A DNA stretch of 64,000 nt from Maricurvus nonylphenolicus (GCF_042854845.1 NZ_AP031498.1:4836001-4900000), one strand, 5' to 3'; shown: positions 1-8,839, counted from the first letter of the stretch. Notes: generated by a model not told the origin, from the sequence alone. Program-made: numbers and translations.

Positions 1-1134
1 TTCCTGACTGAACTGGCTATACTCTTCTTCCGAATCGTTATAGAAAAGTGCAACGCCATTGCCATCGGTATCGCCGATGCGCTTATCCTCATATCCGACA
101 AAACCAGTTACCGATGTCAGATCAAAATGCTCAAAGCTGGTATTAAGCGTTATTTGATAGTTATCAACTTCAATATCCTGACTTTCATCAATATTCGATC
201 TACGGGTACGATTGGTTCCTATAGAATCACTACCAATATCGTAGCCAGCCGCCCCTGAAATGGCAGCCGCCGCTTGTGCATAATTAAGACCGGTGAAGGC
301 AACCGCATCAGGGTTTGAGCCGTTATTCAAATACCCCAAAGCAAGCTCTCTGGCTTCACCACGATTATCAACACGCGTTTTTTCCGCTTTAAAAATGACT
401 TCCGTTTTATCACTGACATCCCAAGCTAACGTCAGACGACCGGTATGACTATTACGACGCTGCTCGTCATTACCGGTAAATTTATTATCGTAGTAACCGC
501 TGGATTCCAGACCACGCAACACCAAACGAGCACGTACCGTATCGCTCAAAGGACCAGAGACAATACCGGTTAACTCTTTGTCATCGTAACGACCGTCATA
601 GGAACCTGAAACGCTGGCTTCGAATTCGTCGGTAGGTTTGGCTGATGTTAACGACAGAGCACCCGCCACACTGTTTTTACCAAACAGCACATTTTGCGGA
701 CCACGCAATACTTCAACACGCTCAAGATCTAGCAGGGGGGCATTAGCCAAGGTCGCGCGGCTGTAGGACAAATCATCCATATAAAGGACAACAGAGCGTT
801 CAATACCGGGGTTAGCGCCTGAGCCAATGCCACGGATTTTCATAATCGGGCCAACGCCAGATTCAAACTTGGTAAAGTTAGGCACGTAGTTAGCCAGGTC
901 TTCCAGGTTCTCGATACCCGCTTCGTTAAGCTTCTCGCCGCCAACGGTATTCACTGAAATGGGAACATCTTGCAGGGTCTGTGCACGTTTTTGTGCCGTA
1001 ACTACAATCTCCTCAAGCGCTAAACTGTTGATCTCTTCAGCGGAGACCTGCATACCTGCCATCATGCAGCTGCTCAAGGTAATCGCTAAGGATAAAGGGT
1101 GCGCGGCAAGACCTTTCTTATTGGATATGTTCAT
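1..1134 (-). CDS. TonB-dependent receptor, N-terminal part (cut by window edge)
   Basis: This is an outer membrane receptor for energy-dependent uptake of a large or poorly soluble substrate. I translated it from the minus strand: 378 codons stay open from an ATG at 1134 to base 1, so the C-terminal barrel lies outside the window. A signal peptide is followed by a TonB-box/STN-like start (LEEIVVTAQKRA, then LQDVPISV), a plug domain with the motif LERVEVLRGPQNVLFGKNS, and the first barrel strands. The same N-terminal signature recurs in the receptor at 59908-62424, so both belong to the broad family common in degraders of lipids, steroids and aromatics. The start is supported by a GAGAG stretch 8 bases upstream. 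The substrate cannot be read from sequence; the neighbouring monooxygenase and esterase suggest a ketone or ester-forming compound. Confidence 0.93.
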   Translation of the reverse strand, partial: MNISNKKGLAAHPLSLAITLSSCMMAGMQVSAEEINSLALEEIVVTAQKRAQTLQDVPISVNTVGGEKLNEAGIENLEDLANYVPNFTKFESGVGPIMKIRGIGSGANPGIERSVVLYMDDLSYSRATLANAPLLDLERVEVLRGPQNVLFGKNSVAGALSLTSAKPTDEFEASVSGSYDGRYDDKELTGIVSGPLSDTVRARLVLRGLESSGYYDNKFTGNDEQRRNSHTGRLTLAWDVSDKTEVIFKAEKTRVDNRGEARELALGYLNNGSNPDAVAFTGLNYAQAAAAISGAAGYDIGSDSIGTNRTRRSNIDESQDIEVDNYQITLNTSFEHFDLTSVTGFVGYEDKRIGDTDGNGVALFYNDSEEEYSQFSQE

Positions 1135-1268
1135 AAGTTCGCTCTCAATATATTGCCCTTTGGAATGAAGCAATTGTTTATTATTGGTATCGTTTATAAG
1201 CTAAACCTGTCAGTACCAGACTGCCTGCTTAGCGTTTGATTAATTTATCAGCTGAAAAACAAACCACC

Positions 1269-1284
1269 TGTTTCCCAGGAAACA
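1269..1284. promoter_or_regulatory. 16-bp palindrome upstream of the TonB receptor
   Basis: The sequence TGTTTCC-CA-GGAAACA is a perfect dyad with 7-base arms. It lies about 135 bases upstream of the receptor start at 1134 and 39 bases downstream of the esterase stop. It could be an operator for the receptor or part of a weak hairpin after the esterase. No T-run follows on either strand, which favours a protein-binding site. Confidence 0.35.
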
Positions 1285-1322
1285 TTTCCGACAACATTGA
1301 CCGAAAATATTGCAGTAAATAT

Positions 1323-2546
1323 TTATTCCGCACTGTCATCGGCAGCTAGCTGATAGGCTAGCTGCTTAAACTGACGGCTAAATGGATGCAAAAATCCGGG
1401 GAAAACCTGAGTCATACACAGGCCTCCAATATTGGCTATGGGAGAAACCCAGAGGTGCAAGCCAAAAATACCGCCCCAGTGAAATTCCCCCGCAGCCGAG
1501 GCCGGTTCACCCTGCTCGGGTTTCTGCTTAATCGCAAACCCCAAACCGAATTTGGTAGACGGCATATGCCAGGACGGGCTCTGCACGAAAACATCTGCAG
1601 GGCATTGATCCTGCTGCATCAGTTGCAATGACTCTTTACTTAACAGTGAGCCTCCGTCGTATTGCCCCCCAGACATAATCAAACGTAACAACTGGTAACA
1701 GTCATGCAGGGTAGACACCAAACCTCCACCACCAGAAAGCAATTGGGTCGGCTGTGAAAACATGCCTGCTACAGGACTATCGATGACGTCACCAACCGGC
1801 GCTGAATAGGTTGTTGGATCAGCCAAGCTATAGGCGGGCAGAAAACGTGACTGTTTTTGTTTCGGCACATAGAAACCGGTATCAACCATGCCCAGCGCAT
1901 TAAGAATATTTTCTTGCAAGAAGTGGTCAAAACGTTGCCCTGACACCACCTCAATCACCCGAGCCATAACATCGGTCGCAAAGCTGTATCGCCAACCTTC
2001 ACCGGGGTGAAACGCCAGCGGCAACTGCGCCAACAGCTTGCACAAATCATCCAGTGTTGAATCCGCGGGTAACAGCATGGGATTAACACCGGCCTGGTTA
2101 TAGCGTTGATCGATGACGCTTTCCGGTTCGATAAATCCGTAAGACAGTCCAGACGTATGGCTGAGGAGATGGCGTAGCGTTATGCTGCTGCGCGCTGGCA
2201 CCTGACCTTTCTCGCTAGTGGAATCCAAGACCTGAAGATCAGTAAACTCCGGCAAGTATTTCTGTAACGGATCGTCCAGCGCTAATAATCCCTGCTCCCG
2301 TAACATCATTGCCGCTATCGAGGTAACAATTTTGCTGACAGAGTTGGCTCTGAAGAGAGTATCGTCACCTAAGGTTAGCGTCGTACCATTGCCCTGATCT
2401 GCAACACAGTGCTTTACATCTATGGCCTCCTGGCCTTTGACAATCACCGTGCTGATAAAAGGTAAACGCTGAGCATCCACATAGGCCTGCATCGCCTCGT
2501 GTAATGCCTCAAAGTTTCTTCCTGCTTGTTTAACTTCAATCTGCAT
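1323..2546 (-). CDS. Serine hydrolase of the beta-lactamase/family VIII esterase fold
   Basis: The 407-residue protein belongs to the class C beta-lactamase-like hydrolases. The catalytic S-x-x-K is SVSK at residues 69-72, followed by the typical HLLSHTSG segment. The second motif reads WRYSFAT, so the tyrosine is kept while the asparagine of Y-x-N is absent, as in family VIII esterases and unlike true beta-lactamases. There is no signal peptide, so the enzyme is probably cytoplasmic, which also argues against antibiotic resistance. The ATG lies 9 bases after the stop of the Baeyer-Villiger monooxygenase gene and its Shine-Dalgarno (GAGGA) overlaps that stop, so the two are translated from one mRNA. 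The inferred role is hydrolysis of the ester or lactone made by the monooxygenase. Confidence 0.88.
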   Translation of the reverse strand: MQIEVKQAGRNFEALHEAMQAYVDAQRLPFISTVIVKGQEAIDVKHCVADQGNGTTLTLGDDTLFRANSVSKIVTSIAAMMLREQGLLALDDPLQKYLPEFTDLQVLDSTSEKGQVPARSSITLRHLLSHTSGLSYGFIEPESVIDQRYNQAGVNPMLLPADSTLDDLCKLLAQLPLAFHPGEGWRYSFATDVMARVIEVVSGQRFDHFLQENILNALGMVDTGFYVPKQKQSRFLPAYSLADPTTYSAPVGDVIDSPVAGMFSQPTQLLSGGGGLVSTLHDCYQLLRLIMSGGQYDGGSLLSKESLQLMQQDQCPADVFVQSPSWHMPSTKFGLGFAIKQKPEQGEPASAAGEFHWGGIFGLHLWVSPIANIGGLCMTQVFPGFLHPFSRQFKQLAYQLAADDSAE

Positions 2547-2555
2547 GTCGATTCC

Positions 2556-4055
2556 TCAGGACTGGTAAACCAGCGCATCGTCATCCAAGCTGCAGTTAGG
2601 CAAGATCTCTTTTTCTTTGTAATAATCCAGCTCGAAAGACCATGGTTCTTTATCCCCGCGTTTGGGCATCAAATGACGGCCACGCAACATATAACCAGGG
2701 TTAAAATCTTCTTCTGGAATAAAGTACATGGGCTCCATGCCCTCATCCTCAGGACGTAGTTCAGGTGTAACCACTTGTGCCCCTTTCTCATCCATATGAT
2801 TGAGCAAGCGGCATACATAATCCGCAATGAGCTCGGCACGCATAGTCCAACTGGTTCGCAGATAACCAAAGACATTGGCGAAATTGGGTACACCGGAGAA
2901 CATCACACCGCGATAAGCCCAGGATTGATGTGGATAGAATGGCTCACCATTGCCAAGGCGCATATCGACACCACCCAACATTTTCAGGTTGAAGCCGGTT
3001 GCCGTGATAATAATATCTGCCTCTAACACCTCTCCGGAGGTCAGTAAAATACCCTCTTCCACGAAGCTCTCGATGGTATCGGTAACCACTGACGCTTTAC
3101 CTTCACGCACATAATGGAACAGATCGCCATTGGGCACGGCAGCCAAACGCTGCTGCCAAGGGCGGTACTTAGGCGTAAAGTGCTTCTCGACAATCTCTTT
3201 GGAGCCTACCTGCTTTTCAACTTCGGCAAGCAACGCCTGTTTTACGTATTCAGGGTTTTCTTTCGAGGTCTGATGAATGAGCTTAGAATCGTGGAGGATC
3301 TTTTTACGGGTAATATCGTGTACCTGCTCTTCGGGTAAATCCAGCTCCCGCAACATATCCGCCATTTCATTTTTATTTTCCAGCGGCGCGAAATAGGTAG
3401 GACTACGCTGCAGCATAGTGACATGCTCAGCATCTTCAGCCATAGCAGGAATAAGTGTTGCTGCCGTTGCCCCTGAGCCGATCACCAACACTTTCTTACC
3501 GGTATAGTCATAGTCTTCCGGCCAGGTTTGCGGGTGAACAATGTCGCCTTTAAAGCTCTCCATATTGGGAAAATCAGGCGTATAACCCTGATCATGCTCG
3601 TAATAACCGGCACACATCCACAAGAAACTGGTCGTTACGGTGTACTCACGGTTTTCTTCTGTATTTTTAAGGCTAACCGTCCAGTGCTTTTTCTCATCAG
3701 ACCATTGCGCCGAGGTAATCTGGGTGTTGTAGGTAATCTTGTCATTGAGACTGTTTTCTTCAATTGCCTCTTCCATGTAGCGAAGAATCTCACCAGCCGT
3801 TGCAATAGGCACACCGTTCCAAGGTTTAAAGCTGTAACCAAAGGTATAGAGGTCACTATCAGATCTAACACCGGGGTATTTATGCGTTTCCCAGGTACCG
3901 CCCCAACGGGATTTACTCTCAACCATCAAAAAGCTTTTATTCGGGCACTTATTCTGTAAGTGATAAGCACAAGCCACTCCGGAAATTCCAGCCCCAACAA
4001 TCAACACATCCAGGTGCTGAATTTGATTATTTTCAGTTTGCTTGGTATCGACCAT
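2556..4055 (-). CDS. Flavin-dependent Baeyer-Villiger monooxygenase
   Basis: This 499-residue flavoprotein is expected to use NADPH and O2 to insert oxygen next to a ketone, giving an ester or lactone. It has an N-terminal FAD Rossmann motif (GAGISG, residues 21-26), the GGTW...YPG segment from residue 52, the full Baeyer-Villiger fingerprint FKGDIVHPQTWP (168-179, matching FxGxxxHxxxWP), and the NADPH-binding GSGATA (193-198). The reading frame extends 13 codons further upstream, but the ATG at 4055 has a proper AAGG/AGG Shine-Dalgarno and directly precedes the conserved start. The gene is divergent from a Crp/Fnr regulator and is the first gene of an operon with the esterase. The fingerprint makes the class firm; the substrate is unknown. 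Confidence 0.92.
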   Translation of the reverse strand: MVDTKQTENNQIQHLDVLIVGAGISGVACAYHLQNKCPNKSFLMVESKSRWGGTWETHKYPGVRSDSDLYTFGYSFKPWNGVPIATAGEILRYMEEAIEENSLNDKITYNTQITSAQWSDEKKHWTVSLKNTEENREYTVTTSFLWMCAGYYEHDQGYTPDFPNMESFKGDIVHPQTWPEDYDYTGKKVLVIGSGATAATLIPAMAEDAEHVTMLQRSPTYFAPLENKNEMADMLRELDLPEEQVHDITRKKILHDSKLIHQTSKENPEYVKQALLAEVEKQVGSKEIVEKHFTPKYRPWQQRLAAVPNGDLFHYVREGKASVVTDTIESFVEEGILLTSGEVLEADIIITATGFNLKMLGGVDMRLGNGEPFYPHQSWAYRGVMFSGVPNFANVFGYLRTSWTMRAELIADYVCRLLNHMDEKGAQVVTPELRPEDEGMEPMYFIPEEDFNPGYMLRGRHLMPKRGDKEPWSFELDYYKEKEILPNCSLDDDALVYQS

Positions 4056-4166
4056 CTTGTACCTACCTTCATAATAAACGCTACTCAATCTCATACGTTC
4101 ACCAGGTATAAATTACTTACCGGGATCACGTTGTTAATTGACTCTATCAGAAGGTTTCAGGAGAGA

Positions 4167-4186
4167 TGTGTTACAAGCGGAACACA
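4167..4186. promoter_or_regulatory. Candidate Crp/Fnr-type operator between BVMO and regulator
   Basis: A dyad TGTGTT-N8-AACACA with perfect 6-base half-sites lies in the 240-base divergent region, 112 bases upstream of the monooxygenase ATG and 110 bases upstream of the regulator ATG. Its size and TGTG half-site resemble operators of the Crp/Fnr family, and a member of that family is encoded next door. The assignment is inference from symmetry and position. Confidence 0.45.
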
Positions 4187-4295
4187 TAAAAGCGATTAAT
4201 TTCCGTGTAAACTTGGTCTATAGCTAAGCAGTAACAACTGACATATACTGATTGAAGCACCACCCCCTTATAGAGTCCTGCAGAAAGGATCGGCC

Positions 4296-5006
4296 ATGCC
4301 CAGCGAGAAAAACTCTCCACGCATCATGGATGCCATACTTAACTGCCCCTGGTTTACCGGCATTGACACCGCAGACCTGGAAGTATTGGCTGGCCATGCA
4401 TCGGTTAAACGCTATAAAGCCAATGAATTTATCTATCAGCCGGGTGAGCGTAAAACCCATATTTTTTGCATTCTTGAAGGCCGCATAAGACGTTCCATAT
4501 CCAGCAGTTTGGGGCAAGAGCTTTCTCTGTCAGATCAATTAGCGGGAGAGTGGATTCCTGATGCCATCGCCACTGAAAGGCCTTTGCATCTGGATATGAA
4601 AGCGATTGAGGCCACTGATATGCTTGCCATCCCTCGGGGCCAAATGATTAGCTTTGCCGACAATCACCCCTCTATTTACAAACACCTGTATTTGTTTCAG
4701 GCGGAAACCAGCCGTGGCTTACTCACCATGCTGGAGGCGATAGCCCACTTTCCATTAAGAGCCAGGCTGGCCGCCAGGATTGTGCATTTAGCCAATGACC
4801 ACGGGAATTCTGTTGAAGGTGGGACCCGTATTCCGCAATGCTTGAGCCAGAACGATCTGGCGCTGCTTTCGTTTGGGTCACGCCCCAGAGTTAATCGCAT
4901 ACTGAAAGAATGGACCGACCGGGGTATTCTGACCGTGGATAACAAGCACTACATCGTCAATGACATAGAAGCACTTGCCCACGAGTCCGAGCAACACTAC
5001 CTATAG
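4296..5006 (+). CDS. Crp/Fnr family transcriptional regulator
   Basis: The 236-residue protein has an N-terminal cyclic-nucleotide-binding-like beta-barrel (about residues 15-125) and a C-terminal winged helix (about 150-228) whose recognition helix contains SRPRVNRILKEW. The effector pocket lacks the RxS segment I would expect in a genuine cAMP receptor, and I see no cysteine cluster of an Fnr-type oxygen sensor, so the ligand is unknown. Spacing to an AAAGG Shine-Dalgarno supports the ATG at 4296. It is transcribed away from the Baeyer-Villiger operon and is followed after 106 bases by an SDR gene on the same strand, so it probably controls one or both of these units. Confidence 0.88.
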   Translation: MPSEKNSPRIMDAILNCPWFTGIDTADLEVLAGHASVKRYKANEFIYQPGERKTHIFCILEGRIRRSISSSLGQELSLSDQLAGEWIPDAIATERPLHLDMKAIEATDMLAIPRGQMISFADNHPSIYKHLYLFQAETSRGLLTMLEAIAHFPLRARLAARIVHLANDHGNSVEGGTRIPQCLSQNDLALLSFGSRPRVNRILKEWTDRGILTVDNKHYIVNDIEALAHESEQHYL

Positions 5007-5112
5007 CCAATAATCCATGGCCTTTTCTGTATCCCACGTAACAGGGATTTCATCTTCACTCCCCTTATAGTTAACCATTGCCAAAATGGGTTTTAACATT
5101 GGGAGTTAAACA

Positions 5113-5964
5113 ATGAAAACATTTCATCGACGTGTAGCCGTCATTACGGGCGCAGGCTCTGGCATCGGTCAAGCTCTGGCCGTTCAGCTGGCACAACAGG
5201 GCTGCGCGGTTGCCCTGGCGGATAAGAACCTTGACGCGCTAAAGCTCACCCGGGAAATGGTGCAAGATCAGGATGGACGATGCAGCATACACGAACTTGA
5301 TGTCTCTGATTTAACCGCAGTCAAAGCCTTTGCCGACACGGTACACAAAGAATTCGGCAGTATTAATATGCTGTTTAACAATGCCGGCGTCACACTGATG
5401 GATACGGTAGCCAACCAGAGTATCGATGATATTAACTGGTTGATGAATATTAATTTTTGGGGTGTCGTTTACTGTACCCAGGTTTTCCTACCCTATATCC
5501 TTGACGCTGAAGATGCGCACATCATTAACGTCTCCAGTATCTTTGGTATGGTCGCTGTACCCGGTAACAGCGCTTACAATGCGTCAAAATTTGCCGTAAG
5601 AGGTTATACCGAAGCCCTGCGTCATGAATATATGAAGTCACATCTGAACGTCACCTGTGTGCTACCTGGCGGCGTAAAGACAGGCATTATCAATAACGCC
5701 AAGTTTAAGACTTCAGGCTTAGCTGCCAGCAAAGCTGAAATGGAAAAGCGCTTCCAGAGCAATGTAAAAACAACCCCCGAACAAGCTGCCCAGCAAATTC
5801 TGAATGGCGTACTGAAAAACAAGGCCAGAGTTATTATTGGTAAAGACGCAAAAATTATGGATTTTGTTGCGCGACTCTTCCCCACAACCTACTACCACAT
5901 ACTGGGCATTGAGCGACGAGCCAACAGCCAGCAAGCACCTCAAACTAACAGCGCCATAGGATAA
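5113..5964 (+). CDS. Short-chain dehydrogenase/reductase (classical SDR)
   Basis: The 283-residue NAD(P)-dependent oxidoreductase carries the cofactor motif GAGSGIG (residues 13-19), the NNAG structural motif and the active-site YNASK preceded by a serine-rich strand (INVSSIFGM). The C-terminal part is longer than in minimal 250-residue SDRs and ends in a basic/aromatic segment that might touch the membrane. A GGGAG Shine-Dalgarno sits 9 bases before the ATG. Its position next to the regulator and the Baeyer-Villiger operon suggests it oxidises an alcohol to the ketone used by the monooxygenase; this is inference. Confidence 0.9.
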   Translation: MKTFHRRVAVITGAGSGIGQALAVQLAQQGCAVALADKNLDALKLTREMVQDQDGRCSIHELDVSDLTAVKAFADTVHKEFGSINMLFNNAGVTLMDTVANQSIDDINWLMNINFWGVVYCTQVFLPYILDAEDAHIINVSSIFGMVAVPGNSAYNASKFAVRGYTEALRHEYMKSHLNVTCVLPGGVKTGIINNAKFKTSGLAASKAEMEKRFQSNVKTTPEQAAQQILNGVLKNKARVIIGKDAKIMDFVARLFPTTYYHILGIERRANSQQAPQTNSAIG

Positions 5965-5975
5965 ACCACCCTAGC

Positions 5976-6005
5976 AGGCAAGGGATTAAGAACAATCCCC
6001 TGCCT
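5976..6005. terminator. Hairpin between convergent SDR and BASS genes
   Basis: A stem of AGGCA-A-GGGATT pairing with AATCCC-C-TGCCT (one mismatch, 6-base loop) lies 11 bases after the SDR stop and 24 bases before the BASS stop. It is followed on the plus strand by a pyrimidine-rich stretch, so it may terminate both converging transcripts. Confidence 0.55.
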
Positions 6006-6029
6006 TTCCTTCCTCTGTTTAGACCTTTA

Positions 6030-6935
6030 TTACGTTGCCGCCGCAGTGGTTCCCCTTAATAAACGACTCCAGGCGATCATGCCCCCAGATATCAACATCT
6101 GCACCGCGCCATAAAATAGCAAAGAGAATAAAGCCATATCCCCAACGGGATCAGCGACACCCGCAACAGCAGGGAATAAAGACGCTTTCAACATAATGCC
6201 CAGGTTGATATTGCGTACCGTCACTTCCATTTCAATCGCGGCAGCATCATAGGTCGACAATCCCATCAAACGACACACCAGCCAACTTAAGAAAACCAGT
6301 GTTACCAGCAATAAACTCAGCATCAACATATTGCCTTGGCCAAATACCTCAGCATCGAGACGACCCGACATAGAAGAGCCTACAACAATCACCAATAATC
6401 CAAACAAGGAGGCGCGAACACACCAGGTAGAGAATGTTTCAGCCCAGTCAGGAAAATAGCGTAAAAAGGCCATACCCAACGTTAGGGGTAACAGTAGCGT
6501 TAATGCGATCTCTTTCATGATCGCGATACGAGGCACAGCAAAACCATCCCGCATATACCCCGAGATTAAGGCATCCAGAATAAGCGGCACAGTGATCAAA
6601 CACGCCAGTGTCGTTAATGCCGTGATAGTTATCGATAGCGCGATATTGCCCCTGGCAAAGTGGGTAAAAATATTTGATGAGGAGCCACCCGGTATAGACA
6701 CAATGATTGCCACACCTACGGCAACACCACCGGCAAGGCCAAACACCTGAATAAATAGCAGGCCTATAACCGGCACCAGCAAAACCTGGATTAAACTTCC
6801 TGTAGAGACAGCTTTGGGCTCAATCAACACTTCCCGAAAGTCCTTGGGTGTTAGGGCGGCGCCCATCCCCAACATAGCCATCACCAACTGGAAGGCGGCT
6901 AACCAATATTCATACTCAATATAAAAGGTACCCAT
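6030..6935 (-). CDS. BASS family (bile acid:sodium symporter-like) transporter
   Basis: The roughly 301-residue inner membrane protein has about nine to ten hydrophobic segments and the family-typical stretch IPGGSSSNIFTHFARGN in a transmembrane region. Members of this family move bile acids, steroids and other organic anions with sodium. The frame opens with a GTG six codons upstream, but the ATG at 6935 is better placed after a GGTAGAGAG Shine-Dalgarno, so I use it. The gene stands alone on the minus strand, convergent with the SDR. In this setting it could import or export an organic acid related to the catabolic genes, but the substrate cannot be read from sequence. Confidence 0.85.
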   Translation of the reverse strand: MGTFYIEYEYWLAAFQLVMAMLGMGAALTPKDFREVLIEPKAVSTGSLIQVLLVPVIGLLFIQVFGLAGGVAVGVAIIVSIPGGSSSNIFTHFARGNIALSITITALTTLACLITVPLILDALISGYMRDGFAVPRIAIMKEIALTLLLPLTLGMAFLRYFPDWAETFSTWCVRASLFGLLVIVVGSSMSGRLDAEVFGQGNMLMLSLLLVTLVFLSWLVCRLMGLSTYDAAAIEMEVTVRNINLGIMLKASLFPAVAGVADPVGDMALFSLLFYGAVQMLISGGMIAWSRLLRGTTAAAT

Positions 6936-7030
6936 AGTCTCTCTACCTATCACAAGAAATCTTTTTATCGATTGGCCAATATAGCAATCTCTTACGGCAA
7001 CGAGCTGTCACATGGGTAACAGACAAATAG

Positions 7031-7057
7031 AAAAGGCGACACAGATGTGTCGCCTTT
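7031..7057 (-). terminator. Rho-independent terminator of the HD-domain gene
   Basis: An 11-bp perfect stem (AAAGGCGACAC / GTGTCGCCTTT, 4-base loop) ends in TTTTC when read on the minus strand, 43 bases after the stop of the HD-domain gene. Confidence 0.8.
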
Positions 7058-7100
7058 ACAGAAACCCAACAATCCTTGTCGGTATATATCCCCTGGATAT

Positions 7101-7667
7101 TTATGCCATAGATTTCGGAGCAAAAATCCGGCGCACCATCGGCTCAAAAAACTCCAGCGGCAGGGTATCGTATTCCGGATCGAAGGCGGTTTGATCCCAC
7201 TTTTCACAAAAAGCGGCACAGTCTTCAAACCAGGGATTATCACGGTACTGGTCACGGGTATTGGGATCCTTACCGATATGATCCCAGAAGTAAAAGCCCT
7301 GGAATTCATCGTGATGCTTGATGATCCAATAGGTTTTCTCGGATACGTAAGGCTTTAAAATCGCAGCGGCATATTCGCCGTGATTAAACAGCGCCAGGCT
7401 ATCGCCAATATCATGAATCAGTGCGGCGATTACCATCTCTTCTTCGGCGCCATCACGGTAGGCGCGAGTAGCACTCTGCAAACTGTGCTCATAACGGCTG
7501 ACCGGGAAAGGCTGAATACCACCCTTAAGGCCCTCCAGCTCAGCCAGAATACGGTCTGCCAGACCGGCCATATTCTTGGTTTCACCTTCAGCAATAATGC
7601 GCCAATCCTCAGCGGTGGCCTCGGTCATTTTGCGAAAGGTCGCACGGGGTTCATTCATCGCGGTCAT
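7101..7667 (-). CDS. HD-domain protein resembling PhnZ-type di-iron oxygenases
   Basis: The 188-residue protein has the histidine/aspartate set of an HD fold: H61 in RYEHSLQSA, H85-D86 in ALIHDIGD, H96, H118/H119 in IIKHHDEF and D148. The spacing and the context LQSA...DGA...AALIHD are those of the small HD proteins that include phosphonate oxygenase PhnZ and relatives, related to myo-inositol oxygenase, rather than nucleotide phosphohydrolases. The conserved aromatic stretch GFYFWDHIG follows the HH pair. The ATG has an AGGAG Shine-Dalgarno 8 bases upstream. The gene is divergent from a LysR regulator (163-base gap). I recognise no phosphonate gene nearby, so the substrate is open; an ordinary HD hydrolase remains possible. 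Confidence 0.78.
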   Translation of the reverse strand: MTAMNEPRATFRKMTEATAEDWRIIAEGETKNMAGLADRILAELEGLKGGIQPFPVSRYEHSLQSATRAYRDGAEEEMVIAALIHDIGDSLALFNHGEYAAAILKPYVSEKTYWIIKHHDEFQGFYFWDHIGKDPNTRDQYRDNPWFEDCAAFCEKWDQTAFDPEYDTLPLEFFEPMVRRIFAPKSMA

Positions 7668-7830
7668 AGGGTCTCTCCTGAATAAGCAGGCTTTATAGCC
7701 CGAATCATTAGTATTTATTGAATAATCACGGTTTCAAACTGATTATTTCCCTAAAAACCCCCTATGAATAGCGATAAGCCTTAAACTATCATTAGCAAAC
7801 GTAATAACTATAAACCTATGGTCAACCGCC

Positions 7831-8733
7831 ATGAAACGCAAAATCCCCCCCTTGGCCCTGCTGGAAAGCTTTGAAGCCACCGTGCGCCTGGGTAGCCTGA
7901 CCCGCGCCGCCGAAGAACTTCACCTGACCCAAGGTGCCATCAGTCAGCATATTCGTAAGCTCGAACAGTTTCTGGAACAACCCCTGTTCCGCCGCCAGGG
8001 CCAACGACTTATCCCCAACGATGCTACTACGCGCTACTGTGAACAAATTCGTGCGATTCTGAATAATGCTGAAGAGGCGACCCATAACCTCACCAACCGC
8101 GAAAGCCTGTCGGGTAATCTGACCGTATCCGCACCGACCACCTTCACCGCCTGCTGGCTTATGCCGCGACTGCCTCACTTTTGTAGCGAATATCCGGGCA
8201 TCAAACTTCATCTGCTTAACCGTGACCCGGAACAGACCCGCGACAGCGACTTGATTGATTTGATCCTCAAATACCAACCCATCAGTGGCAACCCCAACGA
8301 CGCCACCGTATTCCAGGAAACCATTGTACCGGTATGCTCTGCCGCCTATCTGACTCAACAACAAAAACCTTCCAGCCCCAACGATCTTTTATCTTGGAAT
8401 ATTCTGCATCAAACCCACAGCCCCGGAGGTGCATCTGATACTTGGCTGCGAGCTATTGGTGTGGAAGCTCCTGATGAAATGATGGGTTTCAGATTTGATC
8501 GGCAGGTGTTTGCCATCAATGCGGCGCGAGATGGTTTGGGGGTAACCTTTGTGCCCGAGATTTTTGTGCGTGACGACTTGGCCTCGGGAACCCTGATTAA
8601 ACCCATAGAGCATCCCGTTAAATCACTGGTTGAACTTGTCTTATCGCAACCCAGCTACAAACTGCCCACCAGCCGTAGCGAAACCTTTAAGGCATGGATC
8701 CTGGAACAAACTATAAAAGAACGAAAAGAATAA
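7831..8733 (+). CDS. LysR family transcriptional regulator (GcvA-like)
   Basis: The 300-residue protein starts with a winged helix-turn-helix (about residues 5-65, including AAEELHLTQGAISQHIRKLEQ) followed by a two-lobed LysR effector domain. The start MKRKIPPLALLESFEATVRLGS and the HTH wording are typical of the GcvA/AmpR subgroup. It is divergent from the HD-domain gene, and LysR regulators commonly control the divergent neighbour, so the inferred target is that gene. The effector is unknown. Confidence 0.9.
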   Translation: MKRKIPPLALLESFEATVRLGSLTRAAEELHLTQGAISQHIRKLEQFLEQPLFRRQGQRLIPNDATTRYCEQIRAILNNAEEATHNLTNRESLSGNLTVSAPTTFTACWLMPRLPHFCSEYPGIKLHLLNRDPEQTRDSDLIDLILKYQPISGNPNDATVFQETIVPVCSAAYLTQQQKPSSPNDLLSWNILHQTHSPGGASDTWLRAIGVEAPDEMMGFRFDRQVFAINAARDGLGVTFVPEIFVRDDLASGTLIKPIEHPVKSLVELVLSQPSYKLPTSRSETFKAWILEQTIKERKE

Positions 8734-8808
8734 ACCCGATCTTGGCACAAAGGTAGGAGGCAGTCGGTAAAGCTGATCGTAGCAATCAGCCCATGCTTAA
8801 GCGGCAGG

Positions 8809-8839
8809 AAAAAAGGGAGAGGCATGCCCTGCCCCTCCC
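8809..8839 (-). terminator. Rho-independent terminator of the enoyl-CoA hydratase gene
   Basis: A 10-bp stem with one mismatch (GGGAGAGGCA / TGCCCCTCCC on the plus strand) is followed on the minus strand by six T residues, 15 bases after the stop at 8854. Confidence 0.75.

Noticed and set aside
1323..2546. Antibiotic resistance beta-lactamase
   Set aside because: There is no signal peptide, the Y-x-N motif is not kept, and the gene is coupled to a monooxygenase; an esterase is more likely.
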